A DNA stretch of 40,861 nt from Fidelibacterota bacterium (lineage in GTDB: Bacteria > Pseudomonadota > Alphaproteobacteria > Rhodospirillales > Rhodospirillaceae). How positions within the stretch are numbered: the stretch's first letter is position 1; each line of letters starts with the position of its first letter. The notes under the pieces are model-generated. The model worked only from the letters and a program-made list of their open reading frames with translations. It was not told where the DNA came from and made no database searches. Where the stretch lies: positions 1 to 40,861 of the forward strand of contig CANJLF010000023.1 in assembly GCA_947475295.1 (NCBI GenBank). Reading direction: 5' to 3'. Positions 32,987 to 40,787 of this stretch are shown here, piece after piece. The position numbers and the translations under genes were made by a program.

Positions 32987-35209
32987 CTAGACCGCAGCGG
33001 TGCCGCGGATGGATTTGTTCAAGGGTATATCGCGCAGACGCTGGCCGCTGGCGGCGAAGATCGCATTTGCGATTGCCGGCAGTGTCGGCGGCAGGGCCGG
33101 TTCGCCAAGGCCCGTGGGCGGGTTATTCGACAGAAGGAAATGCACCTCGACCGGCGCGGCCTGTTTCATGCGAAGGGCCGTATAGGTGTCGAAGTTTCCC
33201 TGCACCGTGCTGCCGCGGGCGATGGTGATTTCCTGGCCCATGACCTGGGCGATGCCGTCGAGGACCGCGCCCTGCATTTGATTCTCAGCGCCCGACGGAT
33301 TGACGATGTGGCTGCCAACGTCGGCAACGGCCCAGACCTTGTTGATCTTCACCGCATTGACGCTAAGCGGCACATCGGGTGTGACCGTGACTTCCGCCAC
33401 ATGGGCGACGTAACCCGAGTGGGAGAAGTAATAAGCCAGACCCATGCCCGTACCCTTCGGCAATTCGCGTTTGCCCCAGCCGGCCTTCTCGGTCACCAGC
33501 TTCAAGACCGCGCTCATGCGTGCGGAATCGAAGGGCAGCGGCGTGGGGGACTTTGCGCGGTGTTCGCTCAAAAGCTCGAGATGGAATTCCAAAGGATCGC
33601 GTCCCGCCGCATGGGCGACTTCGTCCAGGAACGACTGGAATACCATGGCGAGCGCGTTGCTGCGCGGCGCCCGCATGGGACCGGTCGGCGTACCCAGCGG
33701 CATGAAACTCGCGCTGTAGTCGAGGTTCGGCACAAATTCCGCCGGGAAAATATCGGCCCCGAGGTTGGCGCTGTTCGCGAACTTGCCGTCGCTACCGTAG
33801 GTTTGGAAATGATCCCGGAGTGCGATTAGCTTTCCCGAAGCATCGATGCCGGCCGTGAGAGTGTGGAATCCGCCGGGACGGTAGTGGTCGTGGCGCATGT
33901 CGTCTTCGCGCGTCCACAGCAGTTTCACAGGCACGCCGGCTTCCCGTGAGATCCAGGCGGCCTCCGCCATGAACTCGCAGGTCAGACGCCGGCCAAAGCC
34001 GCCGCCGCCGCGGATCATGTGAACGAGGACATCCTTCTCATCCATGCCGAGCGCTTTTGCAGCCTGAGCGCGGCCGGCGGCGGGATTCTGGCTCGGTACC
34101 CAGATTTCCACTTTGCCGTCCTTGAAGTGCGCGGTGGCGTTTTGCGGCTCCATGGCCGCATGAGCGAGGAACGGATAGCTGTAAGAGGCTGTGATGACTT
34201 TCGCCGCGCCTTTGAGCGCCGCGTCCACATCACCGTCGGTACGCACCGACAATTCGGGCTTCTGCTTGGCGAGTTCAGCGGCGCGTGCGGCAAAGCCGAC
34301 GCTGCTTTGCGACTTCGACGCGGGCTCTTTCCATTCGACCCGCAGCTTGCCGCGCGCGGTTTTCGCTTGCCACCAAGTATCGGCGACAATCGCGACACCG
34401 CCAGCTAGCCCTGCGCCAAGGTTCACTTCGCCCGGCGCTAATGTTCCCGCAACGATGAAGGCGTGACGCACGCCTGGCATGGCTTTAACTTCGTCGAGAT
34501 TGGCGCTGGCAACTGTGCCGCCGAAAACCGGGCACTTTTCATAAACCGCATACAACATGCCCGGCACAGACACATCGATGCCGAACAGCGGTTGCCCGGT
34601 GACGATCTTGGGGCCGTCGATATCCTTTGTGCGCTGGCCGATGATCTTGAAGGCCGTCGGATCTTTGAGAGCGACAGTTTTAAGATCCGGCACCGGCACA
34701 GTCGCGGCCGTAGCGGCGAGCGCGCCGTAGCTCAGCGAGCGCTTGGAGGCAGCGTGAATTACATTGCCGCCTGAGGTGGTCAACTCACTTGCCGGCACCT
34801 TCAACGTCTTCGCGGCGGCGGAGACCAACATCTGCCGGCCGGCCGCGCCGACGCGGCGCAGGGTGTCCCAGTTACGCGGGATCGACGTGCTGCCGCCGGC
34901 GGACTGCACGCCGTACTTGTCGCCATCGACAGCGGCCATCTCGATCCGCACGTTCTTCCAATCCACGTCCAGTTCTTCGGCGATGATCATCGGCAGCGAC
35001 GTCTTGATGCCCTGCCCGACCTCGGGATTTTTGGCGGCGATGGTAACGATACCGTCGGCGGCGATGCGGACGTACGCATTGAGTGTCGCCTCGGTGGGAC
35101 CGAGGGCCGCGAAGGCCGGCACGCTGAAGCTGAGCATGAGACCGCCGCCGGTGACGGCGCTGGCCTTCAGGAACATGCGGCGTGAAACTTTGGAACGAAT
35201 GGCGTTCAT
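32987..35209 (-). CDS. Tat-exported molybdopterin-binding large subunit (IorB-like), copy 2
   Basis: The 740-residue protein is collinear with 22576-24840 and closely similar throughout: Tat signal [58 protein letters not shown] (three residues shorter than copy 1 at this point), GTPTGPMRAPRSNAL, and the active-site Glu in [23 protein letters not shown]. It probably oxidises a different substrate from copy 1, since pocket segments vary. The 2Fe-2S subunit is just 2 bp upstream. No cytochrome partner is seen. ATG 35209. Confidence 0.9.
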   Translation of the reverse strand: MNAIRSKVSRRMFLKASAVTGGGLMLSFSVPAFAALGPTEATLNAYVRIAADGIVTIAAKNPEVGQGIKTSLPMIIAEELDVDWKNVRIEMAAVDGDKYGVQSAGGSTSIPRNWDTLRRVGAAGRQMLVSAAAKTLKVPASELTTSGGNVIHAASKRSLSYGALAATAATVPVPDLKTVALKDPTAFKIIGQRTKDIDGPKIVTGQPLFGIDVSVPGMLYAVYEKCPVFGGTVASANLDEVKAMPGVRHAFIVAGTLAPGEVNLGAGLAGGVAIVADTWWQAKTARGKLRVEWKEPASKSQSSVGFAARAAELAKQKPELSVRTDGDVDAALKGAAKVITASYSYPFLAHAAMEPQNATAHFKDGKVEIWVPSQNPAAGRAQAAKALGMDEKDVLVHMIRGGGGFGRRLTCEFMAEAAWISREAGVPVKLLWTREDDMRHDHYRPGGFHTLTAGIDASGKLIALRDHFQTYGSDGKFANSANLGADIFPAEFVPNLDYSASFMPLGTPTGPMRAPRSNALAMVFQSFLDEVAHAAGRDPLEFHLELLSEHRAKSPTPLPFDSARMSAVLKLVTEKAGWGKRELPKGTGMGLAYYFSHSGYVAHVAEVTVTPDVPLSVNAVKINKVWAVADVGSHIVNPSGAENQMQGAVLDGIAQVMGQEITIARGSTVQGNFDTYTALRMKQAAPVEVHFLLSNNPPTGLGEPALPPTLPAIANAIFAASGQRLRDIPLNKSIRGTAAV

Positions 35210-35211
35210 GA

Positions 35212-35679
35212 CTATGCCCCCTTCGTTTCGCCGGCCGCCAACTTGATGGCGGTGCGAATGCGGTTATAGGTGGCGCAACGGCAGATGTTGCCGCTCATAT
35301 GAGCGTCGATGTCGGCATCGGTGGGTTTAGGTGTCTGAGCGAGCAAGGCGGTGGCCGACATGATCTGCCCGGCCTGACAATAGCCGCACTGCGCGACGTC
35401 GATTTCCAGCCAGGCATCTTGAACTTTTTTACCGACGGGATGCTCGGCCATGCCTTCGATGGTCGAGATGGCCGCTGTGCCGACACCGGACACCGGCGTG
35501 GAACACGCGCGCACCGCAACGCCATTGAGATGCACGGTGCAGGCACCGCACAATCCGGATCCGCAACCGAACTTCGTGCCCTTCATGTCGAGGACATCGC
35601 GCAACACCCACAGCAGCGGTGTGGCCTCGTCCACATCCACAGCGTGGTTCACCCCATTGATATTGAGTGTGTAAGCCAT
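35212..35679 (-). CDS. 2Fe-2S small subunit of molybdenum hydroxylase (IorA-like), copy 2
   Basis: The 155-residue protein carries [21 protein letters not shown] and [10 protein letters not shown] plus [17 protein letters not shown], the eight cysteines for two 2Fe-2S clusters. ATG 35679 is preceded by GGAGGG; the ATG five codons earlier is not preferred. It begins [10 protein letters not shown] like copy 1. A perfect TATAAT in minus-strand sense lies at 35721-35726, about 40 bp upstream, but I find no good -35 at the right distance. Confidence 0.92.
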   Translation of the reverse strand: MAYTLNINGVNHAVDVDEATPLLWVLRDVLDMKGTKFGCGSGLCGACTVHLNGVAVRACSTPVSGVGTAAISTIEGMAEHPVGKKVQDAWLEIDVAQCGYCQAGQIMSATALLAQTPKPTDADIDAHMSGNICRCATYNRIRTAIKLAAGETKGA

Positions 35680-35837
35680 CGTGTCCCTCCACATCGCTAT
35701 TTTGGCGCCAGACTCTGGGTATTATAGCGGTTTTTCAAGACTTAAGGGAGTCCGAAACCCTTATAATCGTATGGGGATTTTCCGGCCTTAATGGAAGCCC
35801 GCTGCCGGGACCCTAAAACCTGTTACAATCCGCGTCA

Positions 35838-36626
35838 TTAGACCGTCGGCGCGATAAAGGCCGTCATTTGCGCAACCGTTTTATCGTACCGGGATGGGGG
35901 AGGCGCCTGGGCTACGCCTGCCAGAATATCCTCGCCGGCCAGCCAGCGGGCCTCGGCCCTTTCGGTAGCCAAAATGGTAACGAGAGCTTGGTTCATTTCA
36001 TAAACGGTGACGGGCAACCCGGCGAGCCGTAAGGCCGCCGTATAGAGCATCCGGCAGGTGTCCAGCATCGCAACATTCAGGCCTGGTATAGGAATGTTCG
36101 GGGGCTCGCCGTCTGCAAGGCCCGCAATGCAGGCTTTTAAATCCATCGATACAAAGCCGTGGCAAGACAGGGGCCGTGCCGCATAGACCGAACAAACGGC
36201 GTCATCGAGCAAGGGACAGGAGACTTTACTCCGCAAGCGGGCCTTTACCGTAAGGCCGCCGGTGAGGCTGTGGGCCTGCCCAATGGTAGCCACAGTCTTA
36301 GGCCGTTCGCGGAGCTGCGCGGCCACAAAAAAGGCTTCCGGCGCCGTGAGCGTAACCATTTGAGAACAGCAATAAGAACAACCTTTGCGGCAAGCCAGGG
36401 GCTGTTCCGGCGTCTCCGGAACGCTGCGGTCGAAAAGACCGGCGACGTGCGCCACGGCCTCGGAGCACGGCGATGTCGACTGAGGATCGCGCAGCAAACG
36501 AACAAGATGGCGGACATGGGCTGCCAGAGGGCGGGGGTCCGCGCTCAACTGCAGAGGCAAAGGCAGGAACGCTTCATCCTCGCGCTGTAACGCGCGGTGT
36601 TCCGGACGGGAAAGCCCATCTGTCAT
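35838..36626 (-). CDS. YkgJ-family cysteine cluster protein, paralog 2
   Basis: The 262-residue protein shares the layout of its neighbours: head DGLSRPEHRALQREDEAFLPLP, SPCSEAVAHVAGLFDRSVPE, CRKGCSYCC, CPLLDDAVCSVYAARPLSCHGF, and a C-terminal FIAPTV. The cysteine sets suggest a bound metal centre. It starts at ATG 36626, 15 bp after paralog 3's stop, so the two are one operon transcribed leftward; an in-frame GTG at 36638 is less likely. Function unknown. Confidence 0.82.
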   Translation of the reverse strand: MTDGLSRPEHRALQREDEAFLPLPLQLSADPRPLAAHVRHLVRLLRDPQSTSPCSEAVAHVAGLFDRSVPETPEQPLACRKGCSYCCSQMVTLTAPEAFFVAAQLRERPKTVATIGQAHSLTGGLTVKARLRSKVSCPLLDDAVCSVYAARPLSCHGFVSMDLKACIAGLADGEPPNIPIPGLNVAMLDTCRMLYTAALRLAGLPVTVYEMNQALVTILATERAEARWLAGEDILAGVAQAPPPSRYDKTVAQMTAFIAPTV

Positions 36627-36641
36627 TGCCGATCCCACTCC

Positions 36642-37433
36642 CTATACTGTCGGCGCGACAAACGCGGCCAACTCGGCGATGGCCTTATCGTACTGAGGCG
36701 GCGGAGGGGCCTTGGCCGGGACGCCGGCCAGGATATTCTCGCCGGCGAGCCAACGGGCCTCGGCCTTGTCCGTGGCGAAAATGGTGGCCAGAACCTCGTT
36801 CATCTCATAGGCGGCATCGGGCAGGCCGGCGAGCCGTAAGGCAGCCATATAGAGCATGCGACAGGTCTCAAGCGTCGTGACATTGAGCTGGGGTGTTGGG
36901 ATGTCGGGGGGCGCGCCGCGCTCGAAGGCGGCAAGACAGGCCTCCAAGTTGAGCGACACAAAGCCGTGGCACGCCAGGGGCCGCGCGGCATAGACCGAGC
37001 AGATCGCATCCTCGAGCAAGGGGCACCAGATCTTGCTGTGCAGGCGTTCGTGGAGCGTGAGGCCTTGGGCGCGGCTGTTGGCTTCGACAATGGCGGCCAC
37101 TGTCTTAGGCCGTTTGCGGAGCTGCGCGGCCACAAAAAAAGCCTCGGGCGCCGTCAGCACAACCATCTGCACGCAGCAATGGGAGCAACCTTTGCGGCAG
37201 GCCAGCGGCGCGGCCGGTGTAGGCGGGACGCTGCGGTCGAAAAGGCCGGTGATATGCGCAACGGCTGCGGAGCACGGCGAATTCGCCTGGGGATCGCGCA
37301 GCAGGTGAACAATATGGCGGATGTGGGCGGCCACGGGCCGGGGGTCACCATTGAGTACGAGGGGCAAAGACAGGAGCGCTTCATCCGCGCGCTGCAATGC
37401 GCGGCGTTCCGGTCGTGAAAGCCTGGCTGTCAT
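36642..37433 (-). CDS. YkgJ-family cysteine cluster protein, paralog 3
   Basis: The 263-residue protein is the closest relative of paralog 2 (CRKGCSHCC, CPLLEDAICSVYAARPLACHGF, LETCRMLYMAALRLAGLPDAAYEMNEVLATI, ending FVAPTV), pointing to a tandem duplication. Between the cysteine sets is a lysine/arginine-rich helix (RKRPKTVAAIVEAN). ATG 37433 is fixed by AAGGGA; the longer frame from 37478 lies in the repeat region. First gene of the operon. Its leader abuts the palindromic elements at 37453-37615. Confidence 0.82.
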   Translation of the reverse strand: MTARLSRPERRALQRADEALLSLPLVLNGDPRPVAAHIRHIVHLLRDPQANSPCSAAVAHITGLFDRSVPPTPAAPLACRKGCSHCCVQMVVLTAPEAFFVAAQLRKRPKTVAAIVEANSRAQGLTLHERLHSKIWCPLLEDAICSVYAARPLACHGFVSLNLEACLAAFERGAPPDIPTPQLNVTTLETCRMLYMAALRLAGLPDAAYEMNEVLATIFATDKAEARWLAGENILAGVPAKAPPPPQYDKAIAELAAFVAPTV

Positions 37434-37452
37434 TGTTGAATCCCTTTCCCCA

Positions 37453-37527
37453 AGTGGAGCGGATTTGACATTCGCCACCGATCCCGCCGCGGAACCCCGA
37501 GGCGAATGTCAAATCCTAAGCTCCACT
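37453..37527. repeat. Long imperfect palindrome, element 1 (REP/REPIN-like)
   Basis: A 24-nt left arm (37453-37476, AGTGGAGC then GGATTTGACATTCGCC) is complementary to the right arm (37501-37527) except for a 3-nt bulge (TAA, 37517-37519), around a 24-nt GC-rich spacer. It lies between divergent genes, upstream of the YkgJ operon. No coding capacity. Confidence 0.8.
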
Positions 37528-37549
37528 AGATTCTATAGATATCTAGTGG
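37523..37549. repeat. Palindromic linker between elements 1 and 2
   Basis: CCACTAGAT (37523-37531) and ATCTAGTGG (37541-37549) are exact complements around a 9-nt AT-rich loop. The arms are the outer ends of the two large elements, so three hairpins are stacked or mutually exclusive. Confidence 0.7.
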
Positions 37550-37615
37550 CCCTTTGATTCTAACATTCGCAAGGTCGCCCGCCGAACTCGGGTGCGAATG
37601 TTAGAATCGGGCCAC
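37545..37615. repeat. Long imperfect palindrome, element 2 (REP/REPIN-like)
   Basis: A left arm (37545-37571, AGTGGCCC, TTT, GATTCTAACATTCGCA) pairs with 37593-37615 apart from a 3-nt bulge (TTT, 37553-37555), around a 21-nt spacer. Arms and spacer are clearly related to element 1 (shared ACATTCGC, cccgccg and gaac) but not identical, so this is a diverged second member. Confidence 0.8.
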
Positions 37616-37732
37616 GAGTATCGACACTACGGCGGTGAAAAGGCGCTCACAAGAAGGGACCTCGCCCGCTGTACCTACCCAGGCGGCACAAGTTCCGCTA
37701 AACCAAGGGCACCTATGGCAGACGGAGCGACA

Positions 37733-38470
37733 ATGGCTTTGCGGCGGGCATTCTTTTTTCTGATTGTAGCCATGCTGGCGGCGATGCCTTTGACCCGGGC
37801 CGAGGCCGCCGGCAATGTCGCGGTTGATCTGGCCCTGGTGTTGGCGGTTGATGTCTCCTCAAGCGTCGATCCGACCGAAGCCATCACCCAGCGGGCCGGC
37901 TATATCTATGCCTTGCGCGACAAGCGCGTCCATGACGCGGTGCGCGGCGGCCCCATTGGCCGCGTGGCCATCAGCTACGTCGAATGGTCGAGCCCCACGC
38001 AGCAACGCGTGGTGATTCCCTGGCGCATCATCACCGACGGTGAAGGCGCAAAAAAAATCGCCGACGAATTGGAAAAGCTTCCTTACCAGGCTGGGACGAC
38101 GACATCTATCAGCGGCGGCATCGACTTCGCCGCGAATATGTTCAAGTCGATGGATTTCGAGCCGGTGCGAAAGGTCATCGATGTGTCGGGCGACGGCTAC
38201 AGCGATTACGGCCGCCCGGTAACACAAGCGCGCGATGAAGCCGTGGCGGCGGGCATTACCATCAATGGCCTTGCGATCATGACGCCGCGGCCGCCGGGCC
38301 TCGCGCCGACGCCGGACGATCTCGACACCTATTACCGCGACAATGTCATCGGCGGGCCGGGATCGTTTTATCTTCCCATCCATATCCTGGAAGACTTCAG
38401 CCGCGCGATCCTGCAGAAAATGGTTCTGGAAATTTCCAGCCTCATGCCGCCGCGTGAACCCAGCGCCTGA
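37733..38470 (+). CDS. DUF1194 (von Willebrand factor A-like) exported protein
   Basis: The 245-residue protein has a signal peptide (RRAFFFLIVAMLAAMPLTRAEAA) and a vWA-like fold. The MIDAS-like DVSSSVDPTEA (DxSxS) comes right after strand 1, then YVEWSSPTQQRVVIPW, TTTSISGGIDFAANMF, KVIDVSGDGYSDYGRPV and a C-terminal FSRAILQKMVLEIS. It is a periplasmic, probably metal-dependent binding protein of unknown partner. ATG 37733 starts the signal peptide; other starts upstream run through the repeat region. The YaiI/YqxD gene follows after 25 bp. Confidence 0.85.
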   Translation: MALRRAFFFLIVAMLAAMPLTRAEAAGNVAVDLALVLAVDVSSSVDPTEAITQRAGYIYALRDKRVHDAVRGGPIGRVAISYVEWSSPTQQRVVIPWRIITDGEGAKKIADELEKLPYQAGTTTSISGGIDFAANMFKSMDFEPVRKVIDVSGDGYSDYGRPVTQARDEAVAAGITINGLAIMTPRPPGLAPTPDDLDTYYRDNVIGGPGSFYLPIHILEDFSRAILQKMVLEISSLMPPREPSA

Positions 38471-38495
38471 AGAAGCTTGAAGAAGGAGCCCGGGC

Positions 38496-38945
38496 TTGCA
38501 GATTTTCATCGATGCCGATGCCTGCCCGGTGAAGGACGAAGTCGTGCGCGTGGCCGAGCGCCACAACCTTCCGGTGCTTCTGGTCAGCAACAGCTGGATG
38601 CGCGGACCCGATCATCCGCTGGTGCAGCGCTTCACCGTCAATAACCATCCCGATGCCGCCGACGACTGGATCGCCGAGCGGGTCACCGATCAGGATGTGG
38701 TCATCACCTCCGACATTCCGCTGGCCGCGCGCTGCGTGGCCAAGGGTGCCAAAATCCTGCGCCCCAACGGCAAGCCCTTGGACCAGGATTCCATCAGCAT
38801 GGCGGTAGCCATGCGCGACTTGCACACACACTTGCGCGAGACCGGCGAGATCATCAGCGGACCGGCGCCTTTCCAGAAACAAGACCGCTCGCGCTTCCTT
38901 GATGCGCTAGAAACCAGCGTTCAAGCCATAAAGCGCAGAAAGTAA
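38496..38945 (+). CDS. YaiI/YqxD-family (UPF0178) protein
   Basis: The 149-residue protein matches UPF0178 from end to end: QIFIDADACPVKDEVVRVAER, VSNSWMRGPDHPLVQ, ADDWIAERVTDQDVVITSDIPLAARCVAKGA, MRDLHTHLRETGEIISGPAPFQKQDRSRFL. The Asp-rich start and TSDIPLA resemble PIN-like nuclease sites, but activity is not established. The start is TTG 38496 (no ATG or GTG fits), supported by GAAGGAG nine bases upstream. It lies 25 bp after DUF1194 and so probably shares its transcript. Confidence 0.9.
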   Translation: MQIFIDADACPVKDEVVRVAERHNLPVLLVSNSWMRGPDHPLVQRFTVNNHPDAADDWIAERVTDQDVVITSDIPLAARCVAKGAKILRPNGKPLDQDSISMAVAMRDLHTHLRETGEIISGPAPFQKQDRSRFLDALETSVQAIKRRK

Positions 38946-39180
38946 TTGACTTATTAACCTTTAGAGCCTACACCCCGGCCACCCGCATCATGCGGCAACG
39001 TCTCGCGATACGCGCGCAGGTGCCATAAAACGCTCTTTAGCGGCGGCACCGTTCCTCGAGAAGTTCAATTCTCCCTCCCGTCGGTTGCGTGCCTACCGGG
39101 TTTTCGCAGACCACTCTTTTGCCGGCGCTTTTCAGCGCGGCCTCATGTCCGTTTGCGCATTTTGAAAGTGAATACATTAC
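38946..39180 (+). promoter_or_regulatory. Long leader and promoter region of the RhlE-type helicase
   Basis: These 235 bp are non-coding. TTGACT (38946-38951) and TACACC (38969-38974) with 17-bp spacing form a possible promoter. That would leave an untranslated leader of about 200 nt before ATG 39181, with C/T-rich tracts. Long leaders of helicase genes can be cold- or self-regulated; nothing specific is proven. Confidence 0.35.
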
Positions 39181-40488
39181 ATGACTACTTTTTCCGACCT
39201 CGGCCTCATCGAGCCGCTTCTGCGCGCCCTGACGGCCGAAGGCTATAGCGTTCCAACGCCGATCCAACAGCAAGCCATTCCCATGCTGCTGGAAGGCCGC
39301 GACATGCTGGGCATCGCCCAGACCGGCACCGGCAAGACCGCCGCCTTCGCGCTGCCGATCCTGCAGCGCATGGCTGCCAACCGCATCAAGGCTGCACCCC
39401 GCTGCCCGCGCGCGCTGATCCTGACACCGACCCGCGAGTTGGCTGTCCAGATCGGCGAAGGCTTTGCGACTTACGGCAAACATTTGGGCTTCAAACGCGC
39501 CGTGATTTACGGCGGCGTCGGCCAGGGCGCGCAAGTCAGCGCCATGAATGCCGGCGTTGATATCCTGGTGGCGACACCGGGACGCTTGCTGGATCTCATG
39601 AACCAGCGCCACGTTAACCTGCAGCATGTCGAATTCCTGGTGCTGGACGAAGCCGACCGCATGTTGGACATGGGCTTCATCCGCGACGTCAAGGTGATCG
39701 TCTCGAAGATCGTCGCCGCCCGCCAGACCTTGCTGTTCTCCGCCACCATGCCGGAAGCGGTCATGAGCCTGGCGAAGGGCATCCTCAAGAACTACGAGCG
39801 CATCGAAGTCACGCCGCAGTCGACCACTGTCGAACGCATCGAACAGCGCGTCATGTTCGTCGCCCGCGACGACAAGCGCCGCCTGCTCAGCGAACTTCTC
39901 AAAGACAAGGCCGTGACTCGCGCGCTGGTCTTTACCCGCACCAAACACGCCGCCAACCGCGTCGCCGAGCACCTCATCAAAAGCGGCGTTTCGGCCGACG
40001 CCATCCACGGCAACAAGTCGCAGAACGCCCGCCAGCGCAGCTTGAACGACTTCAAGGCCGGCAAAGCGCGTGTTCTGGTGGCGACCGATATCGCCGCGCG
40101 CGGCATCGACGTCGACGGCATCAGCCATGTTATCAACTTTGAACTGCCCGCCGATCCGGAAAGCTACGTGCACCGCATCGGCCGTACGGCGCGCGCGGGC
40201 GCCGTGGGTGTTGCCATTGCTTTTTGTGATGCCGATGAAGTCGGCGATCTGCGCGCCATCGAACGCACCACGCGCCAGACCATCACGGTTGATACGACAC
40301 ATGCTTTCCACGCGGCGCATATCGCCACGCGCAGCGAACGCGACAGCCCGCGCAGCAGAAACGGCCGCCCCGCTGGAAAGCCGAGTGGCGGCAATCGCCC
40401 GCCGCAAGGCAACCGCAATAGCCGCGGTGGACGCGGCGGCAGCGGTGGTGGCGGACGCCCGTGGGAGAATCGCTCAAGAGCGACGTAA
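39181..40488 (+). CDS. rhlE: DEAD-box RNA helicase, RhlE type
   Basis: The 435-residue protein has the full motif set: Q motif VPTPIQQQAI (24-33), motif I AQTGTGKT (46-53), TPTRELA, ATPGR, DEAD (156-159), SAT (187-189), then RALVFTRTKHAANRVAEHL, ATDIAARGIDV and HRIGRTARAG. The tail after about 375 is Gly/Arg/Asn-rich with RGG-like repeats for RNA binding. The N-terminus (FSDLGLIEPLLRALTAEGY) is typical of RhlE. It unwinds short RNA duplexes in ribosome assembly and RNA turnover. It stands alone; the only neighbour close by is YaiI upstream. The last codons carry a 16-bp stretch repeated at 40567-40582. Confidence 0.92.
   Translation: MTTFSDLGLIEPLLRALTAEGYSVPTPIQQQAIPMLLEGRDMLGIAQTGTGKTAAFALPILQRMAANRIKAAPRCPRALILTPTRELAVQIGEGFATYGKHLGFKRAVIYGGVGQGAQVSAMNAGVDILVATPGRLLDLMNQRHVNLQHVEFLVLDEADRMLDMGFIRDVKVIVSKIVAARQTLLFSATMPEAVMSLAKGILKNYERIEVTPQSTTVERIEQRVMFVARDDKRRLLSELLKDKAVTRALVFTRTKHAANRVAEHLIKSGVSADAIHGNKSQNARQRSLNDFKAGKARVLVATDIAARGIDVDGISHVINFELPADPESYVHRIGRTARAGAVGVAIAFCDADEVGDLRAIERTTRQTITVDTTHAFHAAHIATRSERDSPRSRNGRPAGKPSGGNRPPQGNRNSRGGRGGSGGGGRPWENRSRAT
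40460..40475 (+). repeat. 16-bp direct repeat, copy 1
   Basis: cgtgggagaatcgctc in the last codons of the helicase gene. The same 16 bases occur at 40567-40582 in the 3' flank. Confidence 0.7.
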
Positions 40489-40566
40489 TTTAAGCCAGCC
40501 GCCTCGCAAGCGCTCGGCAGCGCGCTAGCTTCTGTTGGTGAGTAAAGCGAGCCTACAGAAGCTGAG

Positions 40567-40582
40567 CGTGGGAGAATCGCTC
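40567..40582 (+). repeat. 16-bp direct repeat, copy 2
   Basis: Exact second copy of the helicase 3'-end sequence at 40460-40475, 107 bp downstream; it forms part of a short hairpin. Confidence 0.7.
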
Positions 40583-40617
40583 CCGCACCGCCTAAGCGCC
40601 TAGAGATTTGAAGGACC

Positions 40618-40651
40618 AGCGGCGCGGACAAAGTCCGCGCCGCTTTCTTTT
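40618..40651 (+). terminator. Intrinsic terminator
   Basis: AGCGGCGCGGA (40618-40628) pairs perfectly with TCCGCGCCGCT (40634-40644), loop CAAAG, followed by a T-rich tract (ttcttttg). It probably ends the helicase transcript, which would thus have a 3' UTR of about 150 nt. Confidence 0.85.
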
Positions 40652-40787
40652 GGCCCAGACAGTTACATGCACTTCGGTGTCATGTTCGCTCAGAAGTCCC
40701 TCTCCTCGAAGGTGTGCGTCGTCAAAGCATTTGGGACAGATTGGGGCGTGATTTAGCGGAGTGTTGGCCTCATCTGGTTTTTCGATC

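Larger units (their letters stand above)
40489..40787. other. Non-coding region downstream of the helicase
   Basis: About 300 bp with no gene. It holds an inverted repeat with 9-bp arms (AGCTTCTGT 40527-40535, ACAGAAGCT 40555-40563), copy 2 of the 16-bp direct repeat inside a small GGGAG/CTCCC hairpin (40568-40588), and the terminator at 40618-40651. I see nothing supportable in 40652-40787. Confidence 0.5.

Noticed and set aside
25425-35830. Shared attgtaaca motif upstream of both molybdenum hydroxylase operons
   Set aside because: The two occurrences are in opposite orientation and at different distances; nine bases are not enough to claim an operator.
39037-40407. 456-residue minus-strand open frame opposite the helicase
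   Set aside because: Antisense shadow of rhlE produced by high GC at third codon positions; no motif or ribosome-binding site.
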